The notes under the pieces were generated by a model, which was given only the letters and a program-made list of their open reading frames with translations, had not been told where the DNA came from and did no database searches. Made by a program: the position numbers and the translations under genes. A stretch of 64,000 nt of DNA from positions 101,531 through 165,530 of the forward strand of contig NZ_FNDR01000014.1 in NCBI RefSeq assembly GCF_900099805.1, written 5' to 3'. Shown here piece by piece: positions 31,333 through 41,045 of this stretch (the first letter of the stretch is position 1; the number at the start of each line of letters is the position of its first letter). Source of the stretch: Variovorax sp. OV700 (GTDB taxonomy: Bacteria; Pseudomonadota; Gammaproteobacteria; Burkholderiales; Burkholderiaceae_C).

Positions 31333-33731
31333 CAGCCGTGCGCGGGCGGCGATGCCACCCGCCGGGCAAATGCGGCCGACAGCAGCAAGGCCAGCAAGGC
31401 ACCCGGTGCGACCACGCGGCCGATCGACGACAGCGCCGGGATGTCCGAGATCGCAATCAGCCCGAAGGAGACCACCGTGGTCAGGTTGGCCAGCATCAGC
31501 GAGGCCAGCGTGTCCTCGTCGGCGCGCCCGGCCACGCGCAGCTGGTCGAAGAACAGCGCGTAGTTGGAGCCCACCGCCACGATCAGCAACAGCCCTACCA
31601 AGTGCAGGATGCCCAGCGGGACCTGAAGCACGGCCATGCCGCCCAGCGTGAGTACCACCGCGACCACCAACGGCTGGCACACCGCGAGCAGGCGCTTGCC
31701 CGAACGCAGGTAAATGCCGAGCAGCACCACCACGGCCAGCGCGCCGAGCAGCACCTGCACGAAGGCCTCGTGCAGATAGCGCTGATAGAGCCCCGCGAGT
31801 TCGCGGCCGACGTCGACCACCTGCACTTCGGGCACACCCGCCAGCGCCCTTTCGAGCCGGCCCGCATTGAAGTTCGGACCAGGATGCAGAACCACCAGCG
31901 TCGACCAGCCGCCTCCCGGGCGCTGGTACATGAGCGTGTTGACCACAGAACCGAGCGGCCCGCCGGTCAGGTCGGCGCGCCGCACCGGCGCCAGCTTGCG
32001 CGCGGCCTCGACGTCGGCCAGGAAAGGCCCGAGGCGCGTGGCCGGGAGCGGTGAGCCTTGCGTGGCCTCGGCCAGCCGGGCGCGCAGCGCCTCGCTCTCG
32101 GGCAGGCTGGCCAGGCGGGCCGCCTGCGTCGCCACGCTCGGCAGCACGCGGGTGACGGCCTCGAATCCGCCGAGCTCTCCCTTGTCGACCAGCGTCTCGA
32201 GCCGCGCCGTGGCGGCTTCGGTGTTGCGCAATGCCGTTTCTTCATCGGCGCCGTAGACCACCACCAGCGTTCCGCCGTCGCCAGTTCCGATGTCGGCACG
32301 CAGCATTTCGTCGAGTTGCTGTGCCGACTTGGGCACCGGGCTCATCGCACCGAGGTCGGCGCGCCAGAGATGGCCGCCCTGCCAGATCACGATCACCAGC
32401 GCGGCGGCGCCAAGCCCGGCCAGCACCCAGCGCAGGCGCGGCAGGCCGCGCACTAGCACGCCGGCAGCGTGCGCCATGTACCTGCGCATGCCCATGCCGG
32501 TGGCGCCATCGGGCGCGAGCATGGGCAGCGCATAGCGCGTGGCCAGCGCGGCAGCCACGAGCCCCGCGATGGAAAACACACCCAGCTGCGCCAAGCCCGG
32601 AAATCCCGAGAACACCAGAGCCGCGAAACCGCACACCGAGGTCAGCAGCCCGAGCCGCACGGTGGGCCAATGCACCTCGCGCCAGCGGGCCCAGCCGGTG
32701 CCGGCCACGGCGGCGCCGCGGGCCTGGATCAGGTAGTAGATGGCGTAGTCGACCGTCTCCCCGATCAGCGTGCTGCCGAAGCCCAGCGTCATGCCGTGCA
32801 CCGAGCCGAAAACCACGCTCACCGCGGCGGTCCCCACCACCACGCCGGTGGCCACCGGCAGGAACGCGATGACCAGCGCGCGCGGCGAGGCGAACGCCAG
32901 CAGCAGCAGGCCGCCCATCACGATGCCGCCGACGATGGCCAGGTGAATGGCCTCGGTCTTGATCTTGTCGCGGCTCAGCACGGAGAACACGGGCGGCCCG
33001 CTCAGCAGCAGCTTCGGCCTGCCAGCCTCGGCCATGCCCTGCGTTGCGGCGTCGAAGGCCGCCTGCACCCGCGCAATGGCCACGGCCTGCGCATCGAGAT
33101 CGCTGCCCGCCGCGCGTGTGGTGGCGATCATGAGCGCGCGGGGCGCGGTGCGCGACATCCAGACGCCGTTCTCGCTGCGCGGCGCGCTGGCCGGCGTCAG
33201 CTCCACCGCGATGCGCTGCGTTTCGCCGGTCGGATCGCGGTCGAGCAATGGCTTGATCGCATTGCCGGCCGGCGTGCCCAGCATCGACAGCGTTTCGTAG
33301 ATCGCGTCACGCAGGCCGGCGACCGTGAACTGCTCGGGCCGCACGCCGGGCGAGAGTTGGTAGCGGTGCTCGAATACCCAGGTGCCGGCTTCGCTCCAGT
33401 CGCCGGTGTCGCCGTTCTGGATCAAGTCGAACAGCTTGCTTTCGCGCATCGCCTTGGCGACGGCGCGCGATACCGCGGCGCGCTGCTCCAAGCTGGCACC
33501 GCCTTCGATGCCGAGCATCAGCGTTCGCGACGCCACGCCGCTTTGCAACTGCTCGATGAGCACCTGCTGCCGAACGTCGGGGCTCTTGGGCAGGAAGGCC
33601 GAGAGATCGGCGCTGAAGTGCGTGCGCGCGATCTGCAGCGCGCCGCCGAGCAGGACCAGGGCCCAGACCAGCAGCACCACCGCCCGGCGCCGCCAGCTCG
33701 GCGGGCCTTCGCCGGTCTCGGGTGCCCTCAC
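31332..33731 (-). CDS. MMPL/RND-family exporter
   Basis: A 799-residue inner-membrane transporter of the MMPL type. It shows two repeats, each with one helix, a large periplasmic domain and about five helices. The first hydrophobic cluster includes AIVGGIVMGGLLLLAF and GSTLIGETVDYAIYYLI; the second LLGALAVVVLLGIYL and LLLIVAVGSNYALFFDQL. Exporters of this family carry aryl polyenes or xanthomonadins out of the inner membrane. It overlaps the LolA-like gene by four bases, suggesting a transport pair. Confidence 0.88.
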   Translation of the reverse strand: MRAPETGEGPPSWRRRAVVLLVWALVLLGGALQIARTHFSADLSAFLPKSPDVRQQVLIEQLQSGVASRTLMLGIEGGASLEQRAAVSRAVAKAMRESKLFDLIQNGDTGDWSEAGTWVFEHRYQLSPGVRPEQFTVAGLRDAIYETLSMLGTPAGNAIKPLLDRDPTGETQRIAVELTPASAPRSENGVWMSRTAPRALMIATTRAAGSDLDAQAVAIARVQAAFDAATQGMAEAGRPKLLLSGPPVFSVLSRDKIKTEAIHLAIVGGIVMGGLLLLAFASPRALVIAFLPVATGVVVGTAAVSVVFGSVHGMTLGFGSTLIGETVDYAIYYLIQARGAAVAGTGWARWREVHWPTVRLGLLTSVCGFAALVFSGFPGLAQLGVFSIAGLVAAALATRYALPMLAPDGATGMGMRRYMAHAAGVLVRGLPRLRWVLAGLGAAALVIVIWQGGHLWRADLGAMSPVPKSAQQLDEMLRADIGTGDGGTLVVVYGADEETALRNTEAATARLETLVDKGELGGFEAVTRVLPSVATQAARLASLPESEALRARLAEATQGSPLPATRLGPFLADVEAARKLAPVRRADLTGGPLGSVVNTLMYQRPGGGWSTLVVLHPGPNFNAGRLERALAGVPEVQVVDVGRELAGLYQRYLHEAFVQVLLGALAVVVLLGIYLRSGKRLLAVCQPLVVAVVLTLGGMAVLQVPLGILHLVGLLLIVAVGSNYALFFDQLRVAGRADEDTLASLMLANLTTVVSFGLIAISDIPALSSIGRVVAPGALLALLLSAAFARRVASPPAHG

Positions 33732-34342
33732 GGCGTGGTGCGTCCGGCGGCGCCCGGGCGTTCGGGCGTGATGTTCATCACCGAGCGGTCGCCGCCGACG
33801 AATTCCATTTCGAGGCCGATCACCTCGCTGGCGCGCCCGCTGATGCGGATGCTGCGCACCTGGGCGGCAAGCCGGCTGTCGGCCGGCAGCAGGTCGAGCG
33901 TCCAGTTGGCGGCCGAGCCGCTCACCGTGCTGCGGAAATACCGCTGCAAGGTCGTGCCGTCGCCGCTCAGGGTGCCGCGCATGGCTTCGACCAGGCCGAG
34001 CAGTTCGGGCATGCTGTCGAGCGTCAGCGTGCGGTTACGGCCGCCGCGCGACAGCGTGAGTGTGTTGCCTTCGACCGCCATCGTCTCCTCGCGTGGCGAC
34101 AAGGTGCGCCGCACCAGCTTGTCGGGGGCGTTGAAACTCAGTGTGCCGCGCGAATCGAGCGGGCCTTCGAGGCCGTGCACGAAGCGCTGTTCGGTGAAGC
34201 GGGCTTCGCCGCTTTTCTGCTTGGAAAGCAGCCCCATCAGCTCGGGCAGGTCGAGAGCCCAGGCCGGCGCGGCACAGCAGGCCAGTGCCAGCAGCAAGCT
34301 CCTGCACAGCCAGTCAAACCGAATCTTCGAGCCAGAAATCAT
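33728..34342 (-). CDS. LolA-like outer-membrane lipid carrier
   Basis: A 204-residue exported protein with a signal peptide (LLLALACCAAPAWALDLP) and a LolA-fold mature part (GEARFTEQRFVHGLEGPLDS, RGTLSFNAPDKLVRRTLSP). Paralogues of LolA accompany aryl-polyene exporters and are thought to carry the lipid across the periplasm. It overlaps both neighbours, the acyltransferase by 29 bases and the MMPL exporter by four. Confidence 0.83.
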   Translation of the reverse strand: MISGSKIRFDWLCRSLLLALACCAAPAWALDLPELMGLLSKQKSGEARFTEQRFVHGLEGPLDSRGTLSFNAPDKLVRRTLSPREETMAVEGNTLTLSRGGRNRTLTLDSMPELLGLVEAMRGTLSGDGTTLQRYFRSTVSGSAANWTLDLLPADSRLAAQVRSIRISGRASEVIGLEMEFVGGDRSVMNITPERPGAAGRTTP

Positions 34343-35312
34343 GAAAGTTGAACCAGTTGTACGGATAGGCGCGGCACAGCGCTTCCAGGCGTGTCACGTA
34401 GGCTTCGACCGCCGCCTGGATACGGCGTTCCCGCTCGGCGGCGTCGATTGACCGCTCGCCGAAGTCGGCCAGGAGGTCGAATTGAACATCGTAGCGCGCG
34501 CCGCCGCCATAGAGGCCGGCCATGAAGAACACCTTGCGCCGCAGCAGCGCCGCAAGACGGAACGGGCCGTCGTTGAAGCTTGCTGGCTGGCCGAGGAACG
34601 GCAGCACGATGGTGTTGCCGCGCTGCTGCGCCGGCTGGTCTTCGCTGCCCGGCAGGGTGCGGTCGGCGAGCATGCCGCCGAGGCCGCCGCCATCGAGCCA
34701 GTCGCGCAGCGCGAGCATCGAATGCGGGCGACCCAGCGCGATCACGTGAGGCCGCAGTTCGGGCAGGCTGATGGCGTTGAGGATGGCCGTGATGCGCTGC
34801 GCATTGTCGGGATACATCAACATTGCGAGCCGAAGCTCTTGCTTGTGCTCGCTTTTTTGCTTGCAGGCGCCCATCGCCTCGAAGCTGCCGACGTGCGCAC
34901 CCAGCAGGAAGGCGCCGCGTCCGCCCAGCGCCTCGGCTTCCAGCGCGGGGTTGCCTTTCACCTTCACGTCGAACAGATTCATGCGCCCGCGCAAGAAATA
35001 CACGCGGTCGAGCACGGTGGAGGCAAAGGCATGCAGCAGGCGGTAGCCGTCGATCCAGCCGGCCTGCGGACCGATGGCCCTGAACAGGTAGCGCTTGATG
35101 TGGCGGCGCGGCGCGGGCGCGAACAAGAGAAAGTACAGGCTGATCGGCGGCAGCAGCAGGCGCGTCAAATGGCGCCCACAGACCAGCGCCACAAGGCAGA
35201 TGAGACGCAGGGCCAGCATGTTGCTGCGCTCGGGCGTGTGCGCCCAGTCGCCGCGGTGCCCCGCTTGCGCTGCGTCGTTCACGGCGCGCGTTTCGGCATC
35301 GGTGTGCTTCAT
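34314..35312 (-). CDS. LpxL/HtrB-like acyltransferase
   Basis: A 332-residue membrane acyltransferase of the lauroyl/myristoyl transferase superfamily. The catalytic HX4E box appears as HVGSFEAMG, followed by ADRTLPGSEDQ and a C-terminal PYNWFNFHDFWLED. An N-terminal hydrophobic segment (ICLVALVCGRHLTRLLLPPI) should anchor it to the inner membrane. ATG at 35312 overlaps the ligase stop (TGATG); a GTG one codon earlier also overlaps. Probably transfers the polyene or a fatty chain to the glycolipid. Confidence 0.83.
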   Translation of the reverse strand: MKHTDAETRAVNDAAQAGHRGDWAHTPERSNMLALRLICLVALVCGRHLTRLLLPPISLYFLLFAPAPRRHIKRYLFRAIGPQAGWIDGYRLLHAFASTVLDRVYFLRGRMNLFDVKVKGNPALEAEALGGRGAFLLGAHVGSFEAMGACKQKSEHKQELRLAMLMYPDNAQRITAILNAISLPELRPHVIALGRPHSMLALRDWLDGGGLGGMLADRTLPGSEDQPAQQRGNTIVLPFLGQPASFNDGPFRLAALLRRKVFFMAGLYGGGARYDVQFDLLADFGERSIDAAERERRIQAAVEAYVTRLEALCRAYPYNWFNFHDFWLEDSV

Positions 35313-37021
35313 CACGCGGACTCTTGCACGGCGGCCCAGCGGCCGGTGACAGCCACCACGCCGTCACAGCGCACGTCGAAGCGCACGCCGCGCGAGCCGC
35401 CGGACTCGGGATGCAGCTCGATCGAGAGCATGCTGCCGGGCCGCACGGGCGCGAGAAACTTGGCGGCCGCCAGCGTGGGATGGCTGCCGAGGCGCGCGAC
35501 CAGCGCGGGCACGCGCTGCATGGCTTCCATCACCTCGGCCAGAATCAGCGCGCCCGGCAACAGCGGCTGACCCGGAAAATGGCCGGCGAATGCCGGATGG
35601 TCGATGGGCACCGCATGGGCGAGCTGCACCGGGGTGGTGTCGTCTGCAAGCTGTGCGAGCGCGAATTCGCGCAGTGCCCGTACCGTGAGCTTGCCTGTGC
35701 CTTCGCGCGGAAAGGCCTTCACCTGGACCACGCGGCGCGGCACGAACACCGGCTCCAGCCTCTGGCGCAGCGCCGCGATGATTTCGCCGGCCGAGAGCGT
35801 GGGCGCCACCACGAAGGCAACGGGGCGCACCACCCCGTCGGCCACTTCGTCGGGCAGCCAGAACGCGCCGTCCTCCACGCCCGCAATGCTGTTGAGGTGA
35901 TAGTTCAGATGCGCGAGCGAACTGCGCCGGCCCGCCACGTGGATCAGGTCGTTGGCGCGGCCGAACAGCCGGAAGCGGCGCTCGTCGAGCAGTTCGAGCA
36001 CGTCGGCCATGGGCGTGGGCTCGGGCAGGAAGTCGCCGCTGAAGATGAAGCGCTCGGGGCCGTCGCCCTCGCCTGACTCGGCATGCACGCGGATATCGCC
36101 GAAGTTCTCCCAGATTTCGCTCTGGGTGGTGCGGCGGGTGGCGACCTGGCCCGATTCGGTGCTGCCGTAGATTTCGATCAGCACGCCGCCGAGCGCCTGC
36201 TCGGCCTGGGCCGCAAGTTGCGGCGACAGCGGCGCGGTGGCGGAAAGAATCAGGTCGACCGCCGGCAGTTCAATCCCTGACAGCAGCAGCGTCTTCAGAT
36301 GGAAAGGCGTGGTGACCAGCGCGCGCGGACGCGGCACCGATGCCAGGGTTTTGGCCACGTCGGCCGGAAAGAATGGCCGCCCGCTTTCAAACGCGGCGCC
36401 GCCGAGCATGGCCAGGAGTGCTGACGATTCCAGCCCATAGCTGTGCTGCACCGGGACGGTTGCCACCAGCGTCAGGCCGGCGAGCGACGGCAGCCCGAGC
36501 AGGCTGGAGAGCCGCTCCACCGCCACCGCCACGTCGCCGACCAGCGTGTCCCACCTCTTGGCGTGCGGCTGGGGCACGCCGGTGGAGCCGGAAGTCAGCA
36601 GACTCACCGCGTGCATGGCACCGTCGATGAGCGGTACCTCGAGGCCGTCGCCGCCTTCGGGGCTGGAGCGGTCCTCGATCAGCACGCGCGGCATGCCGGG
36701 CGTGGCGAGTCCGGCGTCGTCGGTCAGCGCGAAAAGCTTCGATCCGCCGGATTCGAGCAGGCGCGCCAGCGTGTCGGGCCGCGTGTCGGGCGGCAGGAGG
36801 CTCGCATGGCCGCGCACCAGCGCAGCCGCCAGGCTGACGGCAAAGGCGTAGCGGTCGACGCACAGGTTGACGGCTTTCCCCTCCGCCGGCAGCACCGGCG
36901 CAAAGCGGGCCACGTCGGCCAGGAACTGCCGCGTGCTGACCGGCACGCCGGCACGCCAGGCCAGGGGTGCATCGAGATCCCGGTTGGCGATCAGCGGCAG
37001 CAGGCGGGTGTCGGCGGTCAC
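35312..37021 (-). CDS. Aryl/acyl-AMP ligase fused to a hotdog 3-hydroxyacyl-ACP dehydratase
   Basis: A 569-residue two-domain protein. Residues 1 to about 455 are an AMP-forming ligase: LLTSGSTGVPQPHAKRWDT is the ATP-binding P-loop, IYGSTESGQVATR motif A5, and FPREGTGKLTVRAL the catalytic lysine motif. The last about 110 residues are a FabZ-like hotdog domain with HPAFAGHFPGQPLLPGALIL. In better-known aryl-polyene loci the ligase and dehydratase are separate genes. The ligase presumably loads a hydroxybenzoate-type starter on the ACP. GTG start at 37021, 16 bases after the upstream gene. Confidence 0.86.
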   Translation of the reverse strand: MTADTRLLPLIANRDLDAPLAWRAGVPVSTRQFLADVARFAPVLPAEGKAVNLCVDRYAFAVSLAAALVRGHASLLPPDTRPDTLARLLESGGSKLFALTDDAGLATPGMPRVLIEDRSSPEGGDGLEVPLIDGAMHAVSLLTSGSTGVPQPHAKRWDTLVGDVAVAVERLSSLLGLPSLAGLTLVATVPVQHSYGLESSALLAMLGGAAFESGRPFFPADVAKTLASVPRPRALVTTPFHLKTLLLSGIELPAVDLILSATAPLSPQLAAQAEQALGGVLIEIYGSTESGQVATRRTTQSEIWENFGDIRVHAESGEGDGPERFIFSGDFLPEPTPMADVLELLDERRFRLFGRANDLIHVAGRRSSLAHLNYHLNSIAGVEDGAFWLPDEVADGVVRPVAFVVAPTLSAGEIIAALRQRLEPVFVPRRVVQVKAFPREGTGKLTVRALREFALAQLADDTTPVQLAHAVPIDHPAFAGHFPGQPLLPGALILAEVMEAMQRVPALVARLGSHPTLAAAKFLAPVRPGSMLSIELHPESGGSRGVRFDVRCDGVVAVTGRWAAVQESA

Positions 37022-37037
37022 GCGGGTGGCCCCTGTT

Positions 37038-37682
37038 TCACCGGCCGCCGGTGCCGTGGTCGATGGTGGATGTGCCCTGGAAGGCGCGCACCGCGTCGAT
37101 GAGCCGCGTGCGCTCGAATTCGGGATGCAGCCGATAGCGCACCAGGTGCTCGCCCACGAAAAGAAGCGTTACCGAAAGCGGGGTAAGCACGTTCGCGAGC
37201 AGCGACCAGGCTGAAAAAGGCAGAGTCAGGTACACCACGATGGACGACACCACGACCAGCGCGAAGTAGACAGTCCAGATGCGGGTGAGCTGCGTGGTGT
37301 AGGCCAGCATGTGGCCCTTGAGCGGATGCACGCGCTGCGCGAACTGCGTGATCAGCGGAAGCCCCGGGCCGCGCAGCGAGGCGCCGAACCAGCCGCACAA
37401 CAGGCCGTTGATGGCGACGTGCTGGAACACATAGAGCCGGTTGGTGTCGCCCGCCTCACCGAGGAACACGAGCGCGAAGCCCCCGATGCCGAGCAGCATT
37501 GCCGCAATGAAACCCAGGCGGCCGAACTTGCTGGCGGCAAAGCCCATGGCGGCAAGCCAGAGCGGGCCGAGCAGGACCACCACAGCCCACGGCTCGGTGG
37601 GGTGGAACAGCATCATCCAGTGAGAGAGGCCGGCATAGGCCACCCCCACCAGCAGCAGGAGCGCCAGTCGCCATCGTGACAT
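37038..37682 (-). CDS. COG4648-type integral membrane protein
   Basis: A 214-residue membrane protein with about five hydrophobic segments (LALLLLVGVAYAGLSHWMM, WAVVVLLGPLWLAAMGFAA, LGFIAAMLLGIGGFALVF, VYFALVVVSSIVVYLTLPF, NVLTPLSVTLLFVGEHLV). Conserved but uncharacterised proteins of this type recur in aryl-polyene loci next to the ACP and ligase. Function unknown. Three bases separate it from the ACP gene. Confidence 0.8.
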   Translation of the reverse strand: MSRWRLALLLLVGVAYAGLSHWMMLFHPTEPWAVVVLLGPLWLAAMGFAASKFGRLGFIAAMLLGIGGFALVFLGEAGDTNRLYVFQHVAINGLLCGWFGASLRGPGLPLITQFAQRVHPLKGHMLAYTTQLTRIWTVYFALVVVSSIVVYLTLPFSAWSLLANVLTPLSVTLLFVGEHLVRYRLHPEFERTRLIDAVRAFQGTSTIDHGTGGR

Positions 37683-37685
37683 GGA

Positions 37686-37997
37686 TCAGGAAGCGCTGCG
37701 ATGCTGGGCGACGTGGGTCGCGAGCGTGCGCAGCGACTGGAAGATCTGTTGGTTGCGCTCGTCGTCCGAGCGCAGCTGGAAGCCGTAGCGCCGGGACACC
37801 TCGAGTGCAACTTCGAGGATGTCGATCGAGTCGAGGCCGAGGCCTTCGCCGTACAGCGGATCGGTCGGCACGATGTCTTCGGGTGCCACTTCTAGATTGA
37901 GCGCGTTCACCAGCAGGACGGCCAATTCTTTTTCAATCGGCGACTGTTCAGGTGAATCGCCAACGGCGGGAATGGGGGGCTGAGCAGTCGATGACAA
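37686..37997 (-). CDS. Acyl carrier protein
   Basis: A 103-residue carrier protein with the phosphopantetheine site at Ser57 in LGLDSIDILEVALEVSRRYG. It has an N-terminal extension of about 20 residues compared with housekeeping AcpP. TTG start at 37997 is supported by an AGGAGG ribosome site five bases upstream. First gene of the minus arm, so it likely carries the growing aryl polyene chain. Only one ACP is present here; many related loci have two. Confidence 0.9.
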   Translation of the reverse strand: MSSTAQPPIPAVGDSPEQSPIEKELAVLLVNALNLEVAPEDIVPTDPLYGEGLGLDSIDILEVALEVSRRYGFQLRSDDERNQQIFQSLRTLATHVAQHRSAS

Positions 37998-38042
37998 GAA
38001 AACCTCCTGAAACTTTTTCGGTTACTACCTCGGGGGTCGTGG

Positions 38043-38048
38043 ATTATA
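38043..38048 (-). promoter_or_regulatory. -10 element for the pigment-locus minus arm
   Basis: A perfect TATAAT on the minus strand, about 45 bases upstream of the ACP start. The leader carries the AGGAGG ribosome site. No strong -35 is evident. It probably drives the ten-gene minus arm, whose genes are mostly overlapping or a few bases apart. Confidence 0.55.
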
Positions 38049-38098
38049 GGAGGGCCGCTTGATTAGACTGCCCGCTTCGATACGACCCGGAGCCCCGC

Positions 38099-39607
<1,509 letters not shown>

Positions 39608-39645
39608 CCGAGGTGGGCCGGCCGGTTCCGGGCCGGGCAATCGGC

Positions 39646-40287
39646 TTACCAGCGCAGCAAGCGCGGCCCGAGCACGGCGCCCACCAGCACGGGCAGCGCG
39701 ATGCCGCTGACGTACCAGACCGCCAGGAAAGGTGCCGTCAGTTCCATGCAGTGCAGCGCATAGACGGCGGCCCCCACCCCGCCCGCCAGTCCGCCGGCGG
39801 CCGCACCAGCTAGAGCCGGCCGCGTGGGCGCCAGGCCTTTCAACGCCATCAGCGCCGCGGCGAAGACCGGCAGTGCCATCAGCCCGATGCTGAGTGCGCA
39901 AACGCGCCACGACTCGCCCATGAGCAGGGGCATGCGCTCCTGCGGCGGCGCATTGAACCAGGCCATGGCCGCCAGCACCCACACCGCGAGCACCGGCACG
40001 GCGACGCCGAGCCAGGCGCGCCGCACCTGCACGCCGGGGCGCGCGAGGCGCTGCACCATCACGAAGGCGGCCACCGCAATGCACAGCGGAAACAGCACCT
40101 TGACCCAGAACATCGGCCAGAACATGGCCTGAACCAGATCGCGGCGCAGGCCGTACTCGGTGAACAGGATGGCGAACGACAAGGGCAGCGCCGCCAGCAG
40201 CGCAAAGGCCAGGCGGCGCCCCGCGGCACGGCGCGGCGCGGCTGTGGAGCCGGTGGCCAGCATGGCGACGAGATCGTCGGTCTTCAT
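39646..40287 (-). CDS. NrsF/DUF1109-family anti-sigma factor
   Basis: A 213-residue protein with about six transmembrane segments and a short cytoplasmic N terminus (MKTDDLVAMLATGSTA). DUF1109 (NrsF) proteins are membrane anti-sigma factors for SigF-like ECF sigma factors in metal and redox stress. Its ATG overlaps the sigma stop (ATGA), the standard coupled arrangement. Cys residues such as in LCIAVAAFVM, WRVCALSIG and HCMELTAPF are potential sensor positions; this is inference. Confidence 0.85.
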   Translation of the reverse strand: MKTDDLVAMLATGSTAAPRRAAGRRLAFALLAALPLSFAILFTEYGLRRDLVQAMFWPMFWVKVLFPLCIAVAAFVMVQRLARPGVQVRRAWLGVAVPVLAVWVLAAMAWFNAPPQERMPLLMGESWRVCALSIGLMALPVFAAALMALKGLAPTRPALAGAAAGGLAGGVGAAVYALHCMELTAPFLAVWYVSGIALPVLVGAVLGPRLLRW

Positions 40288-40832
40288 GATGCCTTGCCTC
40301 CCATCTTTGCCGCGAGCGCCTTGAGCCCGCGATGGATGCCCACCTTCACGGCCGACTCGGACATGCCGGTCAGGCTGGCGGTCTCGGCCACCGAAAGGCC
40401 TTCGAGCTTCACGTGCACGATCGGCAGGCGCTGGCGCTCGGGCAGCGTCTGCAGCAGACCGCCCAGGTCGCGGCGCGCGTCGCTGGCATCGGTAGCCGAT
40501 TCGGCGAACACCGCCAGGTCGTCGTCCAGCGGGTCATGCAGCGCTTCGCGCGCGGACTTGGCGCGCAGCAGGTCGATCATCTTGTAGCGCGCAATCGCAT
40601 GCACCCAGGCCGTCAACGGCTGGTCGCTTTGGTAAGTATGGCGCTGGTTGTGCATGGCGAGCAGGCATTCCTGGACAAGATCTTCCACTTCATCGGGCCA
40701 GCCGAACAGGCGCTTGCCCAGAAAGGCGCGCAAGTGCGCGCTGAGTTTTTGCAGGAACTCGCGATAAGCCGCTGCGTCGCCGTCCAGGCCGCGCAGGAAC
40801 AGGCTCCGCAGCGCCGCCTCGGCTTCGCTCAT
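40284..40832 (-). CDS. ECF sigma factor, SigF-like
   Basis: A 182-residue RNA polymerase sigma factor. Region 2 reads DEVEDLVQECLLAMHNQRHT with WVHAIARYKMIDLLR; region 4 reads LPIVHVKLEGLSVAETASLT and ESAVKVGIHRGLKAL. The pairing with a DUF1109 anti-sigma places it in the SigF-like ECF group. Start chosen at MSEAEAALRS because AGGA lies about six bases upstream and because the predicted promoter overlaps the earlier in-frame ATG at 40865. Confidence 0.87.
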   Translation of the reverse strand: MSEAEAALRSLFLRGLDGDAAAYREFLQKLSAHLRAFLGKRLFGWPDEVEDLVQECLLAMHNQRHTYQSDQPLTAWVHAIARYKMIDLLRAKSAREALHDPLDDDLAVFAESATDASDARRDLGGLLQTLPERQRLPIVHVKLEGLSVAETASLTGMSESAVKVGIHRGLKALAAKMGGKAS

Positions 40833-40855
40833 TCGCGTCCTGCTGTCCACTGTGT

Positions 40856-40882
40856 TTCGTACCATCGGACCGGCTGGTTACA
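40856..40882 (-). promoter_or_regulatory. Predicted ECF (SigF-type) autoregulatory promoter
   Basis: On the minus strand TGTAACC (40882-40876) is followed after exactly 16 bases by CGAA (40859-40856). As remembered, SigF-type ECF promoters in Caulobacter have the form GTAACC, 16 bases, CGAA. The element sits 24 bases upstream of the sigma ATG at 40832, predicting autoregulation. Confidence 0.6.
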
Positions 40883-40983
40883 GCCCTTTCGAAAAAAGAT
40901 TCCGCCGGATTGTGCCGTGCCCGGCGGCGGCGCCGGGATCGATGCTCGGCTAAGCTCGCCCGAACCCATGCAAGGAGCGCCCC

Positions 40984-41040
40984 ATGCAAGCTGTCGCCTC
41001 GTGTCTCCCGGGCCGTGAACACCGCCCGGCCAGGGCCTGA
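40984..41040 (+). CDS. Putative 18-residue leader peptide
   Basis: A short reading frame, MQAVASCLPGREHRPARA, with a good ribosome site (AAGGAG, spacing about seven). It ends five bases before the ATG of the membrane protein at 41046, which itself lacks a clear ribosome site. This suggests translational coupling or a regulatory leader. It contains one Cys and one His. It may also be chance; conservation has not been tested. Confidence 0.4.
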   Translation: MQAVASCLPGREHRPARA

Positions 41041-41045
41041 AGCCG

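Noticed and set aside
40833..40865. Earlier sigma-factor start at ATG 40865
   Set aside because: It overlaps the predicted ECF promoter and has no ribosome site, while 40832 does.
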